The notes under the pieces: generated by a model
What the model saw: the letters and a program-made list of their open reading frames with translations, nothing else
What the model was told of the DNA's origin: nothing
Databases searched by the model: none
Shown: piece after piece, positions 1 through 7,595 of the stretch
How positions within the stretch are numbered: the first letter of the stretch is position 1
How the letters are laid out: the number at the start of each line of letters is the position of its first letter
Translations under genes and position numbers: made by a program
Source of the DNA: Lentilactobacillus raoultii
GTDB taxonomy: Bacteria > Bacillota > Bacilli > Lactobacillales > Lactobacillaceae
Length of the DNA: 64,000 nt
Direction of reading: 5' to 3'
NCBI RefSeq assembly: GCF_900411375.1
Contig: NZ_LS422989.1
Coordinates: 62,001-126,000 of the forward strand

Positions 1-1
1 T

Positions 2-703
2 ATAGTTGTTTTTTTGGCGCTTTTTTCAATCATGTTAACGATTTTAGATTTTTCAGGAATCGTTAATCTTGAGCAGATACCGTGGTTTTATTTAGATAAT
101 GGCATTTTACTTATTTTTACGGTTGATTACTTTCTTCGACTATTTATTAGTAAAAATAAATGGTTGTTTTTCAAAAGGAATCTCTTTGATTTACTGGCTA
201 TCTTGCCATTCTATTCTGTATTTAGTTTTTTTAGATTCGCTCGTGTTTTGAGAATTATGAGAATGGTTAGGTTTTTTCGCTTTGTTAGATTAATTGGCTT
301 TATTGGTAAAGTTCAGAAACAATCGCACCAATTTTTCTTAACTAATGGCTTCATCTATTTATTGTGGACAAGCTTAGCCATTCTGCTTTTGTCGGCAACT
401 CTCTATTCTTTATCTGAGAAAGTCTCATGGGGCAATTCCTTATGGTGGGCGATCACTACTGTTACCACAGTTGGATATGGCGACATTTCACCGCACACAA
501 TTATTGGCAAAATTGCTGCTGTATTATTAATGTTTTGTGGGATTGGTATCATTGGGTCTTTGACAAGTACGCTAACCACATTTTTCACTCATCAGGATAA
601 CGAAGATAGCTTAAACAAAATTTTTCAACAACTTAAGCGCTTGGAAAATGAAAATGCGGATCTAAAAAATGAAATCATGGAATTAAAAAAACGGGTAAAA
701 TAA
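2..703 (+). CDS. Voltage-gated potassium channel, 5' truncated by window edge
   Basis: The reading frame is already open at the first base, so the true start lies upstream; the TTG at 14 is only an internal codon. The protein shows the end of an S1-like helix, further hydrophobic segments, an S4-like helix with regularly spaced arginines (RFARVLRIMRMVRFFRF), and a pore loop with the K+ selectivity filter TVGYGD followed by a last membrane helix. The C-terminus is a short charged coiled-coil-like tail rich in E, N and K. These features define a small six-helix bacterial K+ channel that passes K+ across the membrane in response to voltage. A bidirectional hairpin follows directly after the stop. 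Family assignment is firm; gating behaviour is inferred from the arginine pattern. Confidence 0.9.
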   Translation: MVVFLALFSIMLTILDFSGIVNLEQIPWFYLDNGILLIFTVDYFLRLFISKNKWLFFKRNLFDLLAILPFYSVFSFFRFARVLRIMRMVRFFRFVRLIGFIGKVQKQSHQFFLTNGFIYLLWTSLAILLLSATLYSLSEKVSWGNSLWWAITTVTTVGYGDISPHTIIGKIAAVLLMFCGIGIIGSLTSTLTTFFTHQDNEDSLNKIFQQLKRLENENADLKNEIMELKKRVK

Positions 704-727
704 AAACAACCGCTTAATCGGTTGTTT
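704..727. terminator. Bidirectional Rho-independent terminator
   Basis: The arms AACAACCG (705-712) and CGGTTGTT (719-726) form an 8-bp stem with a six-base loop. A short T run follows on the plus strand and a five-T run on the minus strand, so it can end both the K+ channel gene and the minus-strand small ORF that converges on it. Confidence 0.75.
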
Positions 728-739
728 AATATCGTTCAC

Positions 740-856
740 TTATTTGCGTTGGGCTAAATGCTTGGCATTTCCTTTCATGGTTGTTGGAGAACCGATGAAA
801 TACTGAATAAATCCACATACAGCGAAAATAAAAACAATAAATAAAACGAATCCCAC
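740..856 (-). CDS. Small single-pass membrane protein, 38 aa, unknown function
   Basis: Reading the minus strand from 856, a GTG codon opens a 38-codon frame ending in TAA at 740. An AGGAGG ribosome binding site lies at 870-865, eight bases before the GTG, which is ideal spacing. The peptide starts MGFVLFIVFIFAVCGFIQYF, one strongly hydrophobic helix, and ends with a basic tail (NAKHLAQRK), so it should sit in the membrane with the tail probably cytoplasmic. A consensus-like promoter (902-930) and the shared terminator at 704-727 frame it as its own transcription unit. I do not recognise a named family. Its function cannot be inferred from the neighbours (K+ channel, tRNA-Arg). It is too short for usual ORF cut-offs and may be missed in annotations. 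Confidence 0.7.
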   Translation of the reverse strand: MGFVLFIVFIFAVCGFIQYFIGSPTTMKGNAKHLAQRK

Positions 857-901
857 AACTTCCACCTCCTAATATAGATAGCATCGCTACCATCTGATTT
901 G

Positions 902-930
902 ATTATCCGGCTACCAAGGATCAATTTCAA
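902..930 (-). promoter_or_regulatory. Sigma-A promoter of the 38-aa membrane protein gene
   Basis: On the minus strand, TTGAAA (930-925) and GATAAT (907-902) are separated by exactly 17 bases. The position is about 45 bases before the GTG start of the small gene, which supports active transcription of it. Confidence 0.65.
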
Positions 931-1031
931 ATAATTAGCATGAGGATTTTTTTAATTTGATGAAAATTAAACTTTTCTTAAATAAATTGTAACTATTTAG
1001 ACGTGATCGTCGCGTTGGCTTAATTTTTGCA

Positions 1032-1060
1032 TTGACTAGTTCTCTAATATTCTCTATAAT
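1032..1060 (+). promoter_or_regulatory. Promoter of tRNA-Arg
   Basis: TTGACT (1032-1037) and a perfect TATAAT (1055-1060) are 17 bases apart. Transcription should start about nine bases before the mature tRNA 5' end. Confidence 0.8.
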
Positions 1061-1075
1061 GGTTATTGTTGATTT

Positions 1076-1149
1076 GTCGCAATAGCTCAGCTGGATAGAG
1101 CAACGGTCTTCTAAACCGTAGATCGAGAGTTCGAATCTCTCTTGCGACA
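1076..1149 (+). tRNA. tRNA-Arg (anticodon UCU)
   Basis: A full cloverleaf can be folded by eye: acceptor stem GTCGCAA (1076-1082) with TTGCGAC (1142-1148) and discriminator A1149; D stem GCTC/GAGC; anticodon stem ACGGT/ACCGT around the loop CTTCTAA with TCT at 1110-1112; and a T arm containing GTTCGAATC. The anticodon reads AGA (and AGG by wobble). The 3' CCA is not encoded. It has its own promoter and terminator, so it is a solitary tRNA gene. Confidence 0.96.
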
Positions 1150-1174
1150 TTAGAAAAGCCTTATAGAAACGAAA

Positions 1175-1219
1175 GCTTTATCTTAGGTGCTGTGACTCAG
1201 TGCTAAGATAAAGTTTTTT
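1175..1219 (+). terminator. Terminator of tRNA-Arg
   Basis: CTTTATCTTAG (1176-1186) pairs perfectly with CTAAGATAAAG (1203-1213) and is followed by six T. It lies shortly after the tRNA. Confidence 0.88.
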
Positions 1220-1233
1220 GTTGGTAAATTAAT

Positions 1234-1262
1234 TTGACGAAATCAATTCATTTAGGTATACT
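1234..1262 (+). promoter_or_regulatory. Promoter of the rplU-prp-rpmA operon
   Basis: TTGACG (1234-1239) and TATACT (1257-1262) are 17 bases apart, upstream of the structured L21 leader. Confidence 0.75.
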
Positions 1263-1267
1263 AAGAA

Positions 1268-1376
1268 CGTTGTAATTGTGGCTTCCACAGCTACAACCGC
1301 TCGATTCAAGCTTGTGAGTCCCCACTACTCAGTGAGGCGCTTTGTTTCGGCGAGTCTAAGCAAGATTATAAGGAGG
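1268..1376 (+). promoter_or_regulatory. L21 leader (structured 5' UTR of rplU)
   Basis: About 110 transcribed bases lie between the promoter and rplU. They begin with a strong hairpin: TTGTA (1270-1274) pairs with TACAA (1292-1296), and TGTGG (1277-1281) with CCACA (1285-1289). Further short pairings follow before the AGGAGG at 1371-1376. A conserved L21 leader RNA at this place is known in Bacilli and is thought to give autogenous control by a ribosomal protein. Assignment here rests on position and folding, not on a covariance model. Confidence 0.6.
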
Positions 1377-1384
1377 TGCACAAC

Positions 1385-1693
1385 GTGTACGCAGTCATTA
1401 CTACAGGCGGTAAACAATATAAGGTTTCGGAAGGCGACGCAATTTACGTTGAAAAATTGGACGCAAATGAAGGCGATAAAGTAACGTTTGATCAAGTTGT
1501 CATGGTTGGTGGCGATTCAGTTAAGTTCGGCACACCAACAGTTGATGGCGCATCAGTTACTGGAACAGTTGAAAAGCAAGGTCGTCAAAAGAAAATCGTA
1601 ATTTTCCGTTATAAACCAAAGAAGGGCTCACGTTCCAAGAAGGGCCATCGTCAACCATATACCAAGGTTGTCATTGATTCTATTAAGGCTTAA
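1385..1693 (+). CDS. rplU: 50S ribosomal protein L21
   Basis: The 102-aa protein begins [18 protein letters not shown], the standard L21 N-terminus, and carries the basic C-terminal stretch [17 protein letters not shown] that binds 23S rRNA. The GTG at 1385 is chosen rather than the GTG at 1376 because the latter overlaps the AGGAGG (1371-1376), while 1385 sits eight bases after it and gives the conserved N-terminus. It is first in an operon with the L27-processing protease and L27. Expression probably responds to the leader RNA upstream. Confidence 0.97.
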   Translation: MYAVITTGGKQYKVSEGDAIYVEKLDANEGDKVTFDQVVMVGGDSVKFGTPTVDGASVTGTVEKQGRQKKIVIFRYKPKKGSRSKKGHRQPYTKVVIDSIKA

Positions 1694-1718
1694 TTTTGAA
1701 TTAAGATGAGGTACTGAG

Positions 1719-2054
1719 ATGATTAAAGCAACCATTCATCACTACAAGGGACATGTTGCCGGATTTACGATTACTGGTCACGCCGATGCTGGTGAATATG
1801 GGCAAGATATCGTTTGTTCAGCGGTTTCAGTCCTTAGCATTACAACTGTTAATGGCTTGCAAGAAGTCGTGGGGTTGGATGTTAATGTTGACAGTGATGA
1901 AAAAAACGGTGGTTATTTATCGGTTGACATACCGGTTATTGCTAATTCAACTCAACAGCTTCAATCAGATGCTGTTTTGAAGACGTTTGAAAATGGAATG
2001 GCCGATATTGCTACGAATTATAGTCAGTACATTAAGTTGAACGTAGAAAATTAA
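1719..2054 (+). CDS. prp: Ribosomal-processing cysteine protease Prp
   Basis: The 111-aa protein has the Prp pattern: His21 in [11 protein letters not shown] and Cys33 in DIVCSAVS form the catalytic pair. Prp removes the short N-terminal extension of ribosomal protein L27, an essential maturation step known from Staphylococcus aureus and shared by Firmicutes. The gene sits between rplU and rpmA, its substrate gene, as in other Firmicutes. The rpmA product here carries the expected cleavage motif. The start ATG follows a GATGAGG-type ribosome binding site. Confidence 0.93.
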   Translation: MIKATIHHYKGHVAGFTITGHADAGEYGQDIVCSAVSVLSITTVNGLQEVVGLDVNVDSDEKNGGYLSVDIPVIANSTQQLQSDAVLKTFENGMADIATNYSQYIKLNVEN

Positions 2055-2076
2055 TCTAAATTTGGAGGTGTCTGAT

Positions 2077-2370
2077 ATGCTTGCAATGAATTTACAATTC
2101 TTCTCTCACCATAAAGGTGGTGGATCAACTGCCAACGGTCGGAATTCAGCTGGTCGTCGTTTAGGCGCTAAGGCGGCTGATGGATCATCCGTTCACAGTG
2201 GTTCAATTCTTTATCGTCAGCGAGGAACGCACATTTATCCAGGTAATAATGTTAGTCGTGGTAACGACGATACACTATTTGCACTGGTTGATGGCGTCGT
2301 TCGTTTTGAACGTAAAGGCCGCGATAAGCGTCAGGTTTCTGTTTATCCAGTTACTGAAGCGGTTAAGTAA
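2077..2370 (+). CDS. rpmA: 50S ribosomal protein L27 with cleavable N-terminal extension
   Basis: The 97-aa protein starts [17 protein letters not shown]. The first nine residues match the Firmicutes extension that Prp cuts after the NLQFF motif, freeing the N-terminus that reaches the peptidyl-transferase centre. The rest is canonical L27 ([25 protein letters not shown]). The ATG at 2077 is preferred over the in-frame TTG at 2062, because GGAGG (2064-2068) lies between them at the right distance. It is the last gene of the operon and is followed by a terminator. Confidence 0.97.
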   Translation: MLAMNLQFFSHHKGGGSTANGRNSAGRRLGAKAADGSSVHSGSILYRQRGTHIYPGNNVSRGNDDTLFALVDGVVRFERKGRDKRQVSVYPVTEAVK

Positions 2371-2393
2371 TTTTATTAATTACGTGAGAAAAG

Positions 2394-2415
2394 AGGGCCG
2401 GTTGGTCCTTTTTTT
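2394..2415 (+). terminator. Terminator of the rplU-prp-rpmA operon
   Basis: AGGGCC (2394-2399) pairs with GGTCCT (2404-2409, one G-U) around a GGTT loop and runs into seven T. Confidence 0.85.
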
Positions 2416-2562
2416 ATGCTGTTTCGCGGCTTAAAGAATTTGTTAAGCAAACTAAATGAATGCCAATTGCTTATCAAATGTTCGAAAATTTAAGGTTTCA
2501 TTCAAATTAGCCGATTAATGAATCGATTCGTGAAAAATTAGCTATTTGGGTGAAAAATATTA

Positions 2563-2568
2563 TATAAT
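2563..2568 (+). promoter_or_regulatory. Probable -10 box of the efp operon
   Basis: A perfect TATAAT lies in the 2416-2665 intergenic stretch, about 100 bases before efp. No good -35 hexamer is seen at 16-18 bases, so the call is tentative. The rest of the stretch is AT-rich and holds no ORF or clear RNA structure. Confidence 0.45.
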
Positions 2569-2665
2569 CAGGTTATGTTACTTTATCTTGGGATTGTCTA
2601 AACTAAAAATTTATTAGCAAATAATTTTTTAGCTGGCAAACATGGATTTTAGGAGGAACTATTTA

Positions 2666-3226
2666 ATGGCAATTTCTACTGCTGATTTTAAAAATGGATT
2701 AACCATTGAGGTCGATGGTGCAATTTGGCGAATTTTGAGTTTTCAACATGTTAAGCCTGGTAAAGGTGGAGCGTTTGTTCGTTCTAAATTAAAGAACTTA
2801 CGAACTGGTGCTGTTCAGGAGAAAACTTTCCGATCAGGTGCCAAAATGGAACAGGCTCAGATTGATACTCGGAAAATGCAATATTTGTATGCTGATGGTG
2901 ACATGCATGTGTTCATGGATATGGATACTTATGAGCAGATTTCAATTCCTTCAGAACAAATCAAATCTGAATTAAATTACCTTCAAGAGAATATGGAAGT
3001 CAATGTTATTCAGTATGGCAATGAAACATTGGGGGTTGAACTGCCAAACACGGTAACCCTTGAAGTTGCATCCACTGAGCCGGGTATCAAAGGTGATACG
3101 GCTTCAGGTGGCTCTAAACCAGCTACAATGACAACCGGCTTAACATTGCAGGTACCGTTCTTTGTTAACCAGGGCGACAAGCTGGTTATTAATACAACGG
3201 ATGGCACTTATATTTCACGGGCATAA
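2666..3226 (+). CDS. efp: Translation elongation factor P
   Basis: The 186-aa protein matches EF-P over its full length, with three beta-barrel domains. It helps the ribosome through polyproline stretches. The loop at residues 30-36 reads KPGKGGAF, so Lys33 is the residue at the position modified in other bacteria (5-aminopentanol in Bacillus). The C-terminal signature region ([15 protein letters not shown]) is present. The ATG at 2666 follows AGGAGG at 2651-2656; the longer in-frame start at 2642 would include the ribosome binding site and is rejected. It leads an operon with the Asp23 protein and nusB. Confidence 0.97.
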   Translation: MAISTADFKNGLTIEVDGAIWRILSFQHVKPGKGGAFVRSKLKNLRTGAVQEKTFRSGAKMEQAQIDTRKMQYLYADGDMHVFMDMDTYEQISIPSEQIKSELNYLQENMEVNVIQYGNETLGVELPNTVTLEVASTEPGIKGDTASGGSKPATMTTGLTLQVPFFVNQGDKLVINTTDGTYISRA

Positions 3227-3257
3227 TTCTCTTTAGGACAGAAACGGAGGCTTTAGA

Positions 3258-3692
3258 ATGGCTGAAGATACCAATATCGTACTTCATACGAATGATCCGG
3301 AACTTGGTAAGATCGAACTTGCCACCAATGTTTTGGAAATCATTGCGGGCATTGCTGCCTCACAAGTCGATGGCGTTAATCGGATGAGGGGCTCGTTTTC
3401 GTCCAGTGTCAACGAGTTATTATCGCGCAAAAAAGAGCATGGAAAGGGCGTTAAGCTTAAATACCAAAATGAAGAATTGGATTTCGACATTTATGTTTAT
3501 TTAAACTACGGTGTTTCTGTTCCTAAGGTTGCACTTGAGATTCAAGAGCAAGTTGAACAGCAACTCCTTTTCATGACCGGGTTGCAAGTTCATGAGGTAA
3601 ATGTTCATGTACAGGGAGTGATTCCTGGGAAAACAACCAATTTGGTTGATCCTAATAATCCCTTTGCAAATGAAGAGAATGGTGAGGCATAA
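3258..3692 (+). CDS. Asp23/Gls24 family protein (YqhY-like)
   Basis: The 144-aa protein belongs to the Asp23/Gls24 (DUF322) family. Typical elements are the central TNVLEIIAGIAASQVDGV segment and a C-terminal GLQVHEVNVHVQGV strand. The position between efp and nusB is that of Bacillus YqhY, which has been linked to fatty-acid synthesis (acetyl-CoA carboxylase) in Bacillus. The stop at 3692 lies one base before the nusB GTG, which suggests translational coupling. A second family member is encoded at 24624. Exact role here is not shown by the sequence. Confidence 0.9.
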   Translation: MAEDTNIVLHTNDPELGKIELATNVLEIIAGIAASQVDGVNRMRGSFSSSVNELLSRKKEHGKGVKLKYQNEELDFDIYVYLNYGVSVPKVALEIQEQVEQQLLFMTGLQVHEVNVHVQGVIPGKTTNLVDPNNPFANEENGEA

Positions 3693-3693
3693 A

Positions 3694-4107
3694 GTGGCAC
3701 TAACACGACACCAAATTCGTGAATTAGCGTTTCAGACGCTATTTGCGTTAAATGCAAATAAACAAACGAATAAAGAAGACTTTTTTGTAGTACTCACTGA
3801 TGGTCAGTATGGGGATGAATACCCAAAGTATTTGGACCAATTGACAAGCGGTGTGGTGGCTAATAAGGAAGAACTTGACAATTTAATTGAGAAGTATTTA
3901 AAAAGTGACTGGTCGATTAATCGAATTGCCAAAACCGATTTGATTATTTTAGAAATTGCACTTTATGAAATGCTGCATGTTGATGATCTTCCACCAAAGG
4001 TTTCGATCAATGAAGCAATTGAGCTTGCTAAAAAGTATAGTGATGATCGCTCCAGAAAATTTGTTAACGGGATTTTATCACATGCTCTCGAAGAACTGGT
4101 AAAATAG
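3694..4107 (+). CDS. nusB: Transcription antitermination factor NusB
   Basis: The 137-aa all-alpha protein has the NusB signature: an N-terminal TRHQIRELAFQTLFAL helix that binds boxA RNA with S10, and the C-terminal INEAIELAKKYSDDRSRKFVNGIL motif. It joins the antitermination complex on rRNA operons. The GTG at 3694 is chosen because it gives the conserved N-terminus and is preceded by GGTGAGG. The earlier in-frame start at 3646 would run deep into the upstream gene. Confidence 0.95.
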   Translation: MALTRHQIRELAFQTLFALNANKQTNKEDFFVVLTDGQYGDEYPKYLDQLTSGVVANKEELDNLIEKYLKSDWSINRIAKTDLIILEIALYEMLHVDDLPPKVSINEAIELAKKYSDDRSRKFVNGILSHALEELVK

Positions 4108-4135
4108 ATTTACGTGATTGTAAATCTATTTTTTC
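4104..4135 (+). terminator. Terminator after nusB, overlapping its stop codon
   Basis: ATAGATTTAC (4104-4113) pairs perfectly with GTAAATCTAT (4120-4129), followed by T-rich sequence. The 5' arm includes the nusB TAG, so hairpin formation could only follow ribosome release. Confidence 0.88.
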
Positions 4136-4223
4136 TTTACAATCAACACTAAGATGATTCTTGACATGAAATGGTGTTCTGGGCATTTAAAATCGTCGTA
4201 AAATAAGGGAGAGAGTTGGAAAA

Positions 4224-5090
4224 ATGGCAACAGTGATTGATGGAAGAGCGTTGGCAAAGAAGCTGAATCAACAGACAAGCGAACGGGTTAAAAAAATGCA
4301 GGAGAACGATGGCATTACCCCTGGATTGGTTGTCATTATTGTTGGTGAAGATCCGGCAAGTCAACGTTATGTTCGTAATAAGCATCGAACTGCGCAACGT
4401 TTGGGCATTAATTCAATCGTCAAACAATTACCTGAAGACGTTTCGGAAGCTGAACTTTTAAAATGGGTAGATCAGTATAATAATGACCCAACTGTCCATG
4501 GCATTTTAGTTCAAGACCCTTTGCCGGACCAAATTAATGAAAAAGATATCACCCGAGCAATTTTGCCGGAAAAAGATGTTGACGGTTTTCATCCGGTTAA
4601 TGTTGGAAAATTATATTTAAATGATTCAACCAAATATCCGGTTTCTTGCACCCCTAAGGGCATTATGACAATGTTTTCTGAATATAAGATTGAGCTGGAG
4701 GGCAAAAATACTGTTATGTTGGGCCGAAGTGCAATTGTTGGCAAGCCAATGGCAGCTTTGATGCTAAATGAAGGGGCGAGTGTTTCAATCTTACATCGTT
4801 TAACTCGGGATATTACTGAATATACGAAGAAGGCGGATGTGATTGTCTCAGCAACTGGCCAATTGCATACATTAACTAAGAATGACGTTAAGGAGGGGGC
4901 CACCATTATTGATGTTGGTCAAAATATTAACGAAGCTGGGCATTTAGTCGGTGACGTTGATTACGATGATCTCTTTGACAAAGTCGCTTATATTACACCC
5001 GTTCCTGGAGGCGTTGGTCCAATGACGATCGCAACGCTAATGCAACAAAGTGTCGATCTGGCAGAATGGAGTCTTCAACGTGACGACTGA
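4224..5090 (+). CDS. folD: Bifunctional methylenetetrahydrofolate dehydrogenase/cyclohydrolase FolD
   Basis: The 288-aa protein is of standard FolD length. It has the substrate-binding motif with conserved Lys in GEDPASQRYVRNKHR, the loop VQDPLPDQINEKDI, KDVDGFHPVNVG, and a Rossmann fold with LGRSAIVGKP and PVPGGVGPMT. It interconverts 5,10-methylene-THF and 10-formyl-THF with NADP+, supplying formyl groups for purines and for Fmt, encoded downstream at 15965. The stop overlaps the GTG of xseA. Confidence 0.97.
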   Translation: MATVIDGRALAKKLNQQTSERVKKMQENDGITPGLVVIIVGEDPASQRYVRNKHRTAQRLGINSIVKQLPEDVSEAELLKWVDQYNNDPTVHGILVQDPLPDQINEKDITRAILPEKDVDGFHPVNVGKLYLNDSTKYPVSCTPKGIMTMFSEYKIELEGKNTVMLGRSAIVGKPMAALMLNEGASVSILHRLTRDITEYTKKADVIVSATGQLHTLTKNDVKEGATIIDVGQNINEAGHLVGDVDYDDLFDKVAYITPVPGGVGPMTIATLMQQSVDLAEWSLQRDD

Positions 5091-6438
5091 GTACTTATCA
5101 GTATCTGCATTAACGCAATATATTACAAGAAAGTTCGATGTAGATCCATATTTAACAAAAGTGTATTTAACTGGTGAAATTTCGAATTTTCGCTTACGGC
5201 CGAATGCTCATCAGTACTTTAGTTTGAAGGATGATCACGCAAAAATCAGCGCGATCATGTTTAAGTCCGCTTTCAGTCGGATCAAATTCACTCCTGAAGA
5301 GGGCATGAAGGTGCTGGTAACGGGTCATGTTTCCGTTTATGGCCCTAGTGGGAGCTATCAGATCTATGTTGATAGTATGGAACCCGATGGTGTTGGCCAA
5401 CTTTATCAAGCCTATGAGCAATTAAAACGGCGATTGGCTGAAGAAGGTTTATTTAGCCAGCCAAAAAAACCGCTTGTTCAATTTCCAAAACGAATTGCGG
5501 TTGTGACTTCTCCGAGTGGGGCTGTTATTCGTGATATCATTACAACGGTTCGGCGTCGTTTCCCGATTGCACAAATTGTTTTGTTTCCTACGTTGGTTCA
5601 AGGTAATGAAGCAAGTGCCGACATTGTCAGCCAAATTAACCGGGTGAATCAAATTGGCCACTTTGATACATTGATCATTGGTCGCGGTGGTGGCTCAATT
5701 GAAGATTTATGGCCATTTAACGAAGAAAATGTTGCCCGAGCAATTGCTGCCAGCCAAATCCCGGTCATTTCATCAGTCGGCCACGAAACGGATACGACGA
5801 TTGCGGATTTAGTAGCCGATGTCAGGGCTGCGACACCGACTGCAGCAGCAGAATTAGCCGTCCCAAGACTGGATCAAGTATTGCTTGAATTGAGAACGAC
5901 TCAAAATCGGATTTTTAATGATGAATATCAGTTAATCGCTCAGGAAAAATTAAAACTGAAGCGACTGCGGCAATCAACGATCTTTACTTCACCACAACGA
6001 ATTTATGAAACTTTTTCTCAAAGGCTGGATTTATTAAGTCAGCGGTTAAAGAGTCAGGCAGATCAACTGACGACATCTCGTCAGGGAGAAGTGTCACAAC
6101 TTAATATGCGACTTCAAATGGTTGCCCCAACCTATTTTATTAAAGAAGCGCGGCAAAAATTAAATATGTTAAATTTACGTTTAAATCAGAGTCAAACTCG
6201 AAATTTGAATGCGGTTAAGCAACATTATCAACTGTTAGTGGGATCACTTGATCATTTGAGCCCATTAAAAATTTTAAGTCGCGGCTACACTTATACGACA
6301 GATGAAAATCAGCACTTCGTCAGTCGGGTGGCGGATTTGAAGGCCAACACGATCAACGTTCATTTTACTGACGGGGTTGTCAATGCATCCGTTAACCAAA
6401 TTATCAAAGGAAAAGAGGCATCATCGCATGGCAGATGA
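5080..6438 (+). CDS. xseA: Exodeoxyribonuclease VII large subunit
   Basis: The 452-aa protein has an N-terminal OB-fold (YLSVSALTQYITRKFDVDP, VYLTGEISNFR) and the catalytic core (VVTSPSGAVIRDI, IGRGGGSIEDLWPFNEE, SVGHETDTTIADLVAD). A long coiled-coil region follows, where the small subunits dock. With XseB it degrades single-stranded DNA from both ends. The GTG at 5080 is chosen: GGAG at 5068-5071 precedes it, and it overlaps the folD stop by 11 bases. The earlier start at 5050 adds residues that are not conserved. Confidence 0.95.
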   Translation: MTTEYLSVSALTQYITRKFDVDPYLTKVYLTGEISNFRLRPNAHQYFSLKDDHAKISAIMFKSAFSRIKFTPEEGMKVLVTGHVSVYGPSGSYQIYVDSMEPDGVGQLYQAYEQLKRRLAEEGLFSQPKKPLVQFPKRIAVVTSPSGAVIRDIITTVRRRFPIAQIVLFPTLVQGNEASADIVSQINRVNQIGHFDTLIIGRGGGSIEDLWPFNEENVARAIAASQIPVISSVGHETDTTIADLVADVRAATPTAAAELAVPRLDQVLLELRTTQNRIFNDEYQLIAQEKLKLKRLRQSTIFTSPQRIYETFSQRLDLLSQRLKSQADQLTTSRQGEVSQLNMRLQMVAPTYFIKEARQKLNMLNLRLNQSQTRNLNAVKQHYQLLVGSLDHLSPLKILSRGYTYTTDENQHFVSRVADLKANTINVHFTDGVVNASVNQIIKGKEASSHGR

Positions 6439-6700
6439 TCAAACCCATGAAAACGAAACTTTTGAACAAAAAATGGCTCGATTAGAAAAAATCGTTAATC
6501 AACTGGAACAGGGAAACGTTCCGCTTGAAGAGTCAATGGCCAAATTTAAAACCGGTATTAAGTTGAGCGAAGAGCTACAACATACTTTGCTTAATGCTGA
6601 GGATACAATGGCCAAGATGATGGACAAAGATGGTAATGAAGTGCCATTTGAGGGTTCAAATGATAATAAGGATGATCAGAATGGGAACCAAACTCAATAA
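6428..6700 (+). CDS. xseB: Exodeoxyribonuclease VII small subunit
   Basis: The 90-aa helical protein shows the XseB signature: FEQKMARLEKIVNQLEQGNVPLEES in pieces, then FKTGIKLSEELQHTL. It binds along the coiled coil of XseA. The ATG at 6428 overlaps the xseA stop (6438), which couples translation of the two subunits. The acidic, Asn/Asp/Gln-rich C-terminal tail is not part of the conserved core. Confidence 0.94.
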   Translation: MADDQTHENETFEQKMARLEKIVNQLEQGNVPLEESMAKFKTGIKLSEELQHTLLNAEDTMAKMMDKDGNEVPFEGSNDNKDDQNGNQTQ

Positions 6701-7595
6701 ATTTATCGAGGAATGGACGCCGAAAATCAATCATGTTTTAGAGACAGCTATTCAAAAAGATACTGATCAACAGCGTTTATTTGAATCGATGGCCTACTCC
6801 GTTAATGCAGGTGGAAAAAGATTGCGACCCCTGCTAACGTTAGCGACCTTAACGACACTTAACCAACCAATCAATGATTCGACATTGAAAGCGGCCTGTG
6901 CGCTGGAGTTGATGCATACTTATTCTTTAATTCACGATGATTTGCCCGCAATGGATAATGATGATCTTCGACGGGGAAAGCCAACCAATCATAAGATCTA
7001 TGGTGCCGGGATGGCAACGTTAGCCGGTGATGGCTTGCAGGCACTCGCGTTTCAATGGATCGTTGATAATGAACTGCCCATAGAGGTTCGTTGTCGACTG
7101 GCATTGGCCTTGGCTAAAGCTGCCGGTCCGCGAGGGATGGCTGCTGGACAGGCAGATGATATTCAATTTGAAGGCAGCCGGTTGGATTTAGCAGCTCTTC
7201 AAAAGCTTGATCGACATAAAACGGGCGCTCTGATTTCCTATGCAGTGACAGCAGGATTAATTATGTCACCGGTGACGACTGAGCAAGGCAAGTCCTTGCG
7301 CCGGTTCGCTGAACAATTTGGTGCAGCTTTTCAAATCTATGACGACATTTTGGATGTGGTAGGTGATGAAAAGACAATTGGCAAACCAGTCCATCAAGAT
7401 GCCAACAAAAATACCTATCCTAACCTGCTTGGCTTAAGCGGTGCCTATACCGCATTGCAAAAAACGGTTGATAATGCCAAAGAAGCACTGGCAATGGCTG
7501 AAGCTTCTCTGGGGGTCGACACGTCTTTGTTAGCGGATTTTTGTAGTTACTTTGTAATTAAGGATGAAAAAAATAATGGAAAAACAGCGCGTTGA
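6681..7595 (+). CDS. ispA: Polyprenyl (farnesyl/geranylgeranyl) diphosphate synthase
   Basis: The 304-aa protein carries both aspartate-rich motifs of trans-prenyltransferases, DDLPAMDNDD (first) and YDDILDVVGD (second), plus GGKRLRP. It joins isopentenyl diphosphate to allylic diphosphates with Mg2+, giving C15 or C20 chains used for undecaprenyl phosphate and menaquinone-like lipids. The ATG at 6681 overlaps the end of xseB, the common xseA-xseB-ispA arrangement. Chain length cannot be settled by eye, but ispA is the usual gene at this location. Confidence 0.93.
   Translation: MGTKLNKFIEEWTPKINHVLETAIQKDTDQQRLFESMAYSVNAGGKRLRPLLTLATLTTLNQPINDSTLKAACALELMHTYSLIHDDLPAMDNDDLRRGKPTNHKIYGAGMATLAGDGLQALAFQWIVDNELPIEVRCRLALALAKAAGPRGMAAGQADDIQFEGSRLDLAALQKLDRHKTGALISYAVTAGLIMSPVTTEQGKSLRRFAEQFGAAFQIYDDILDVVGDEKTIGKPVHQDANKNTYPNLLGLSGAYTALQKTVDNAKEALAMAEASLGVDTSLLADFCSYFVIKDEKNNGKTAR

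Noticed and set aside
1278-1484. 68-codon ORF across the L21 leader and start of rplU
   Set aside because: It overlaps rplU in another frame and runs through the structured leader; no ribosome binding site.
4589-4906. 105-codon minus-strand ORF opposite folD
   Set aside because: Antisense shadow of a conserved enzyme, with no promoter or ribosome binding site seen.
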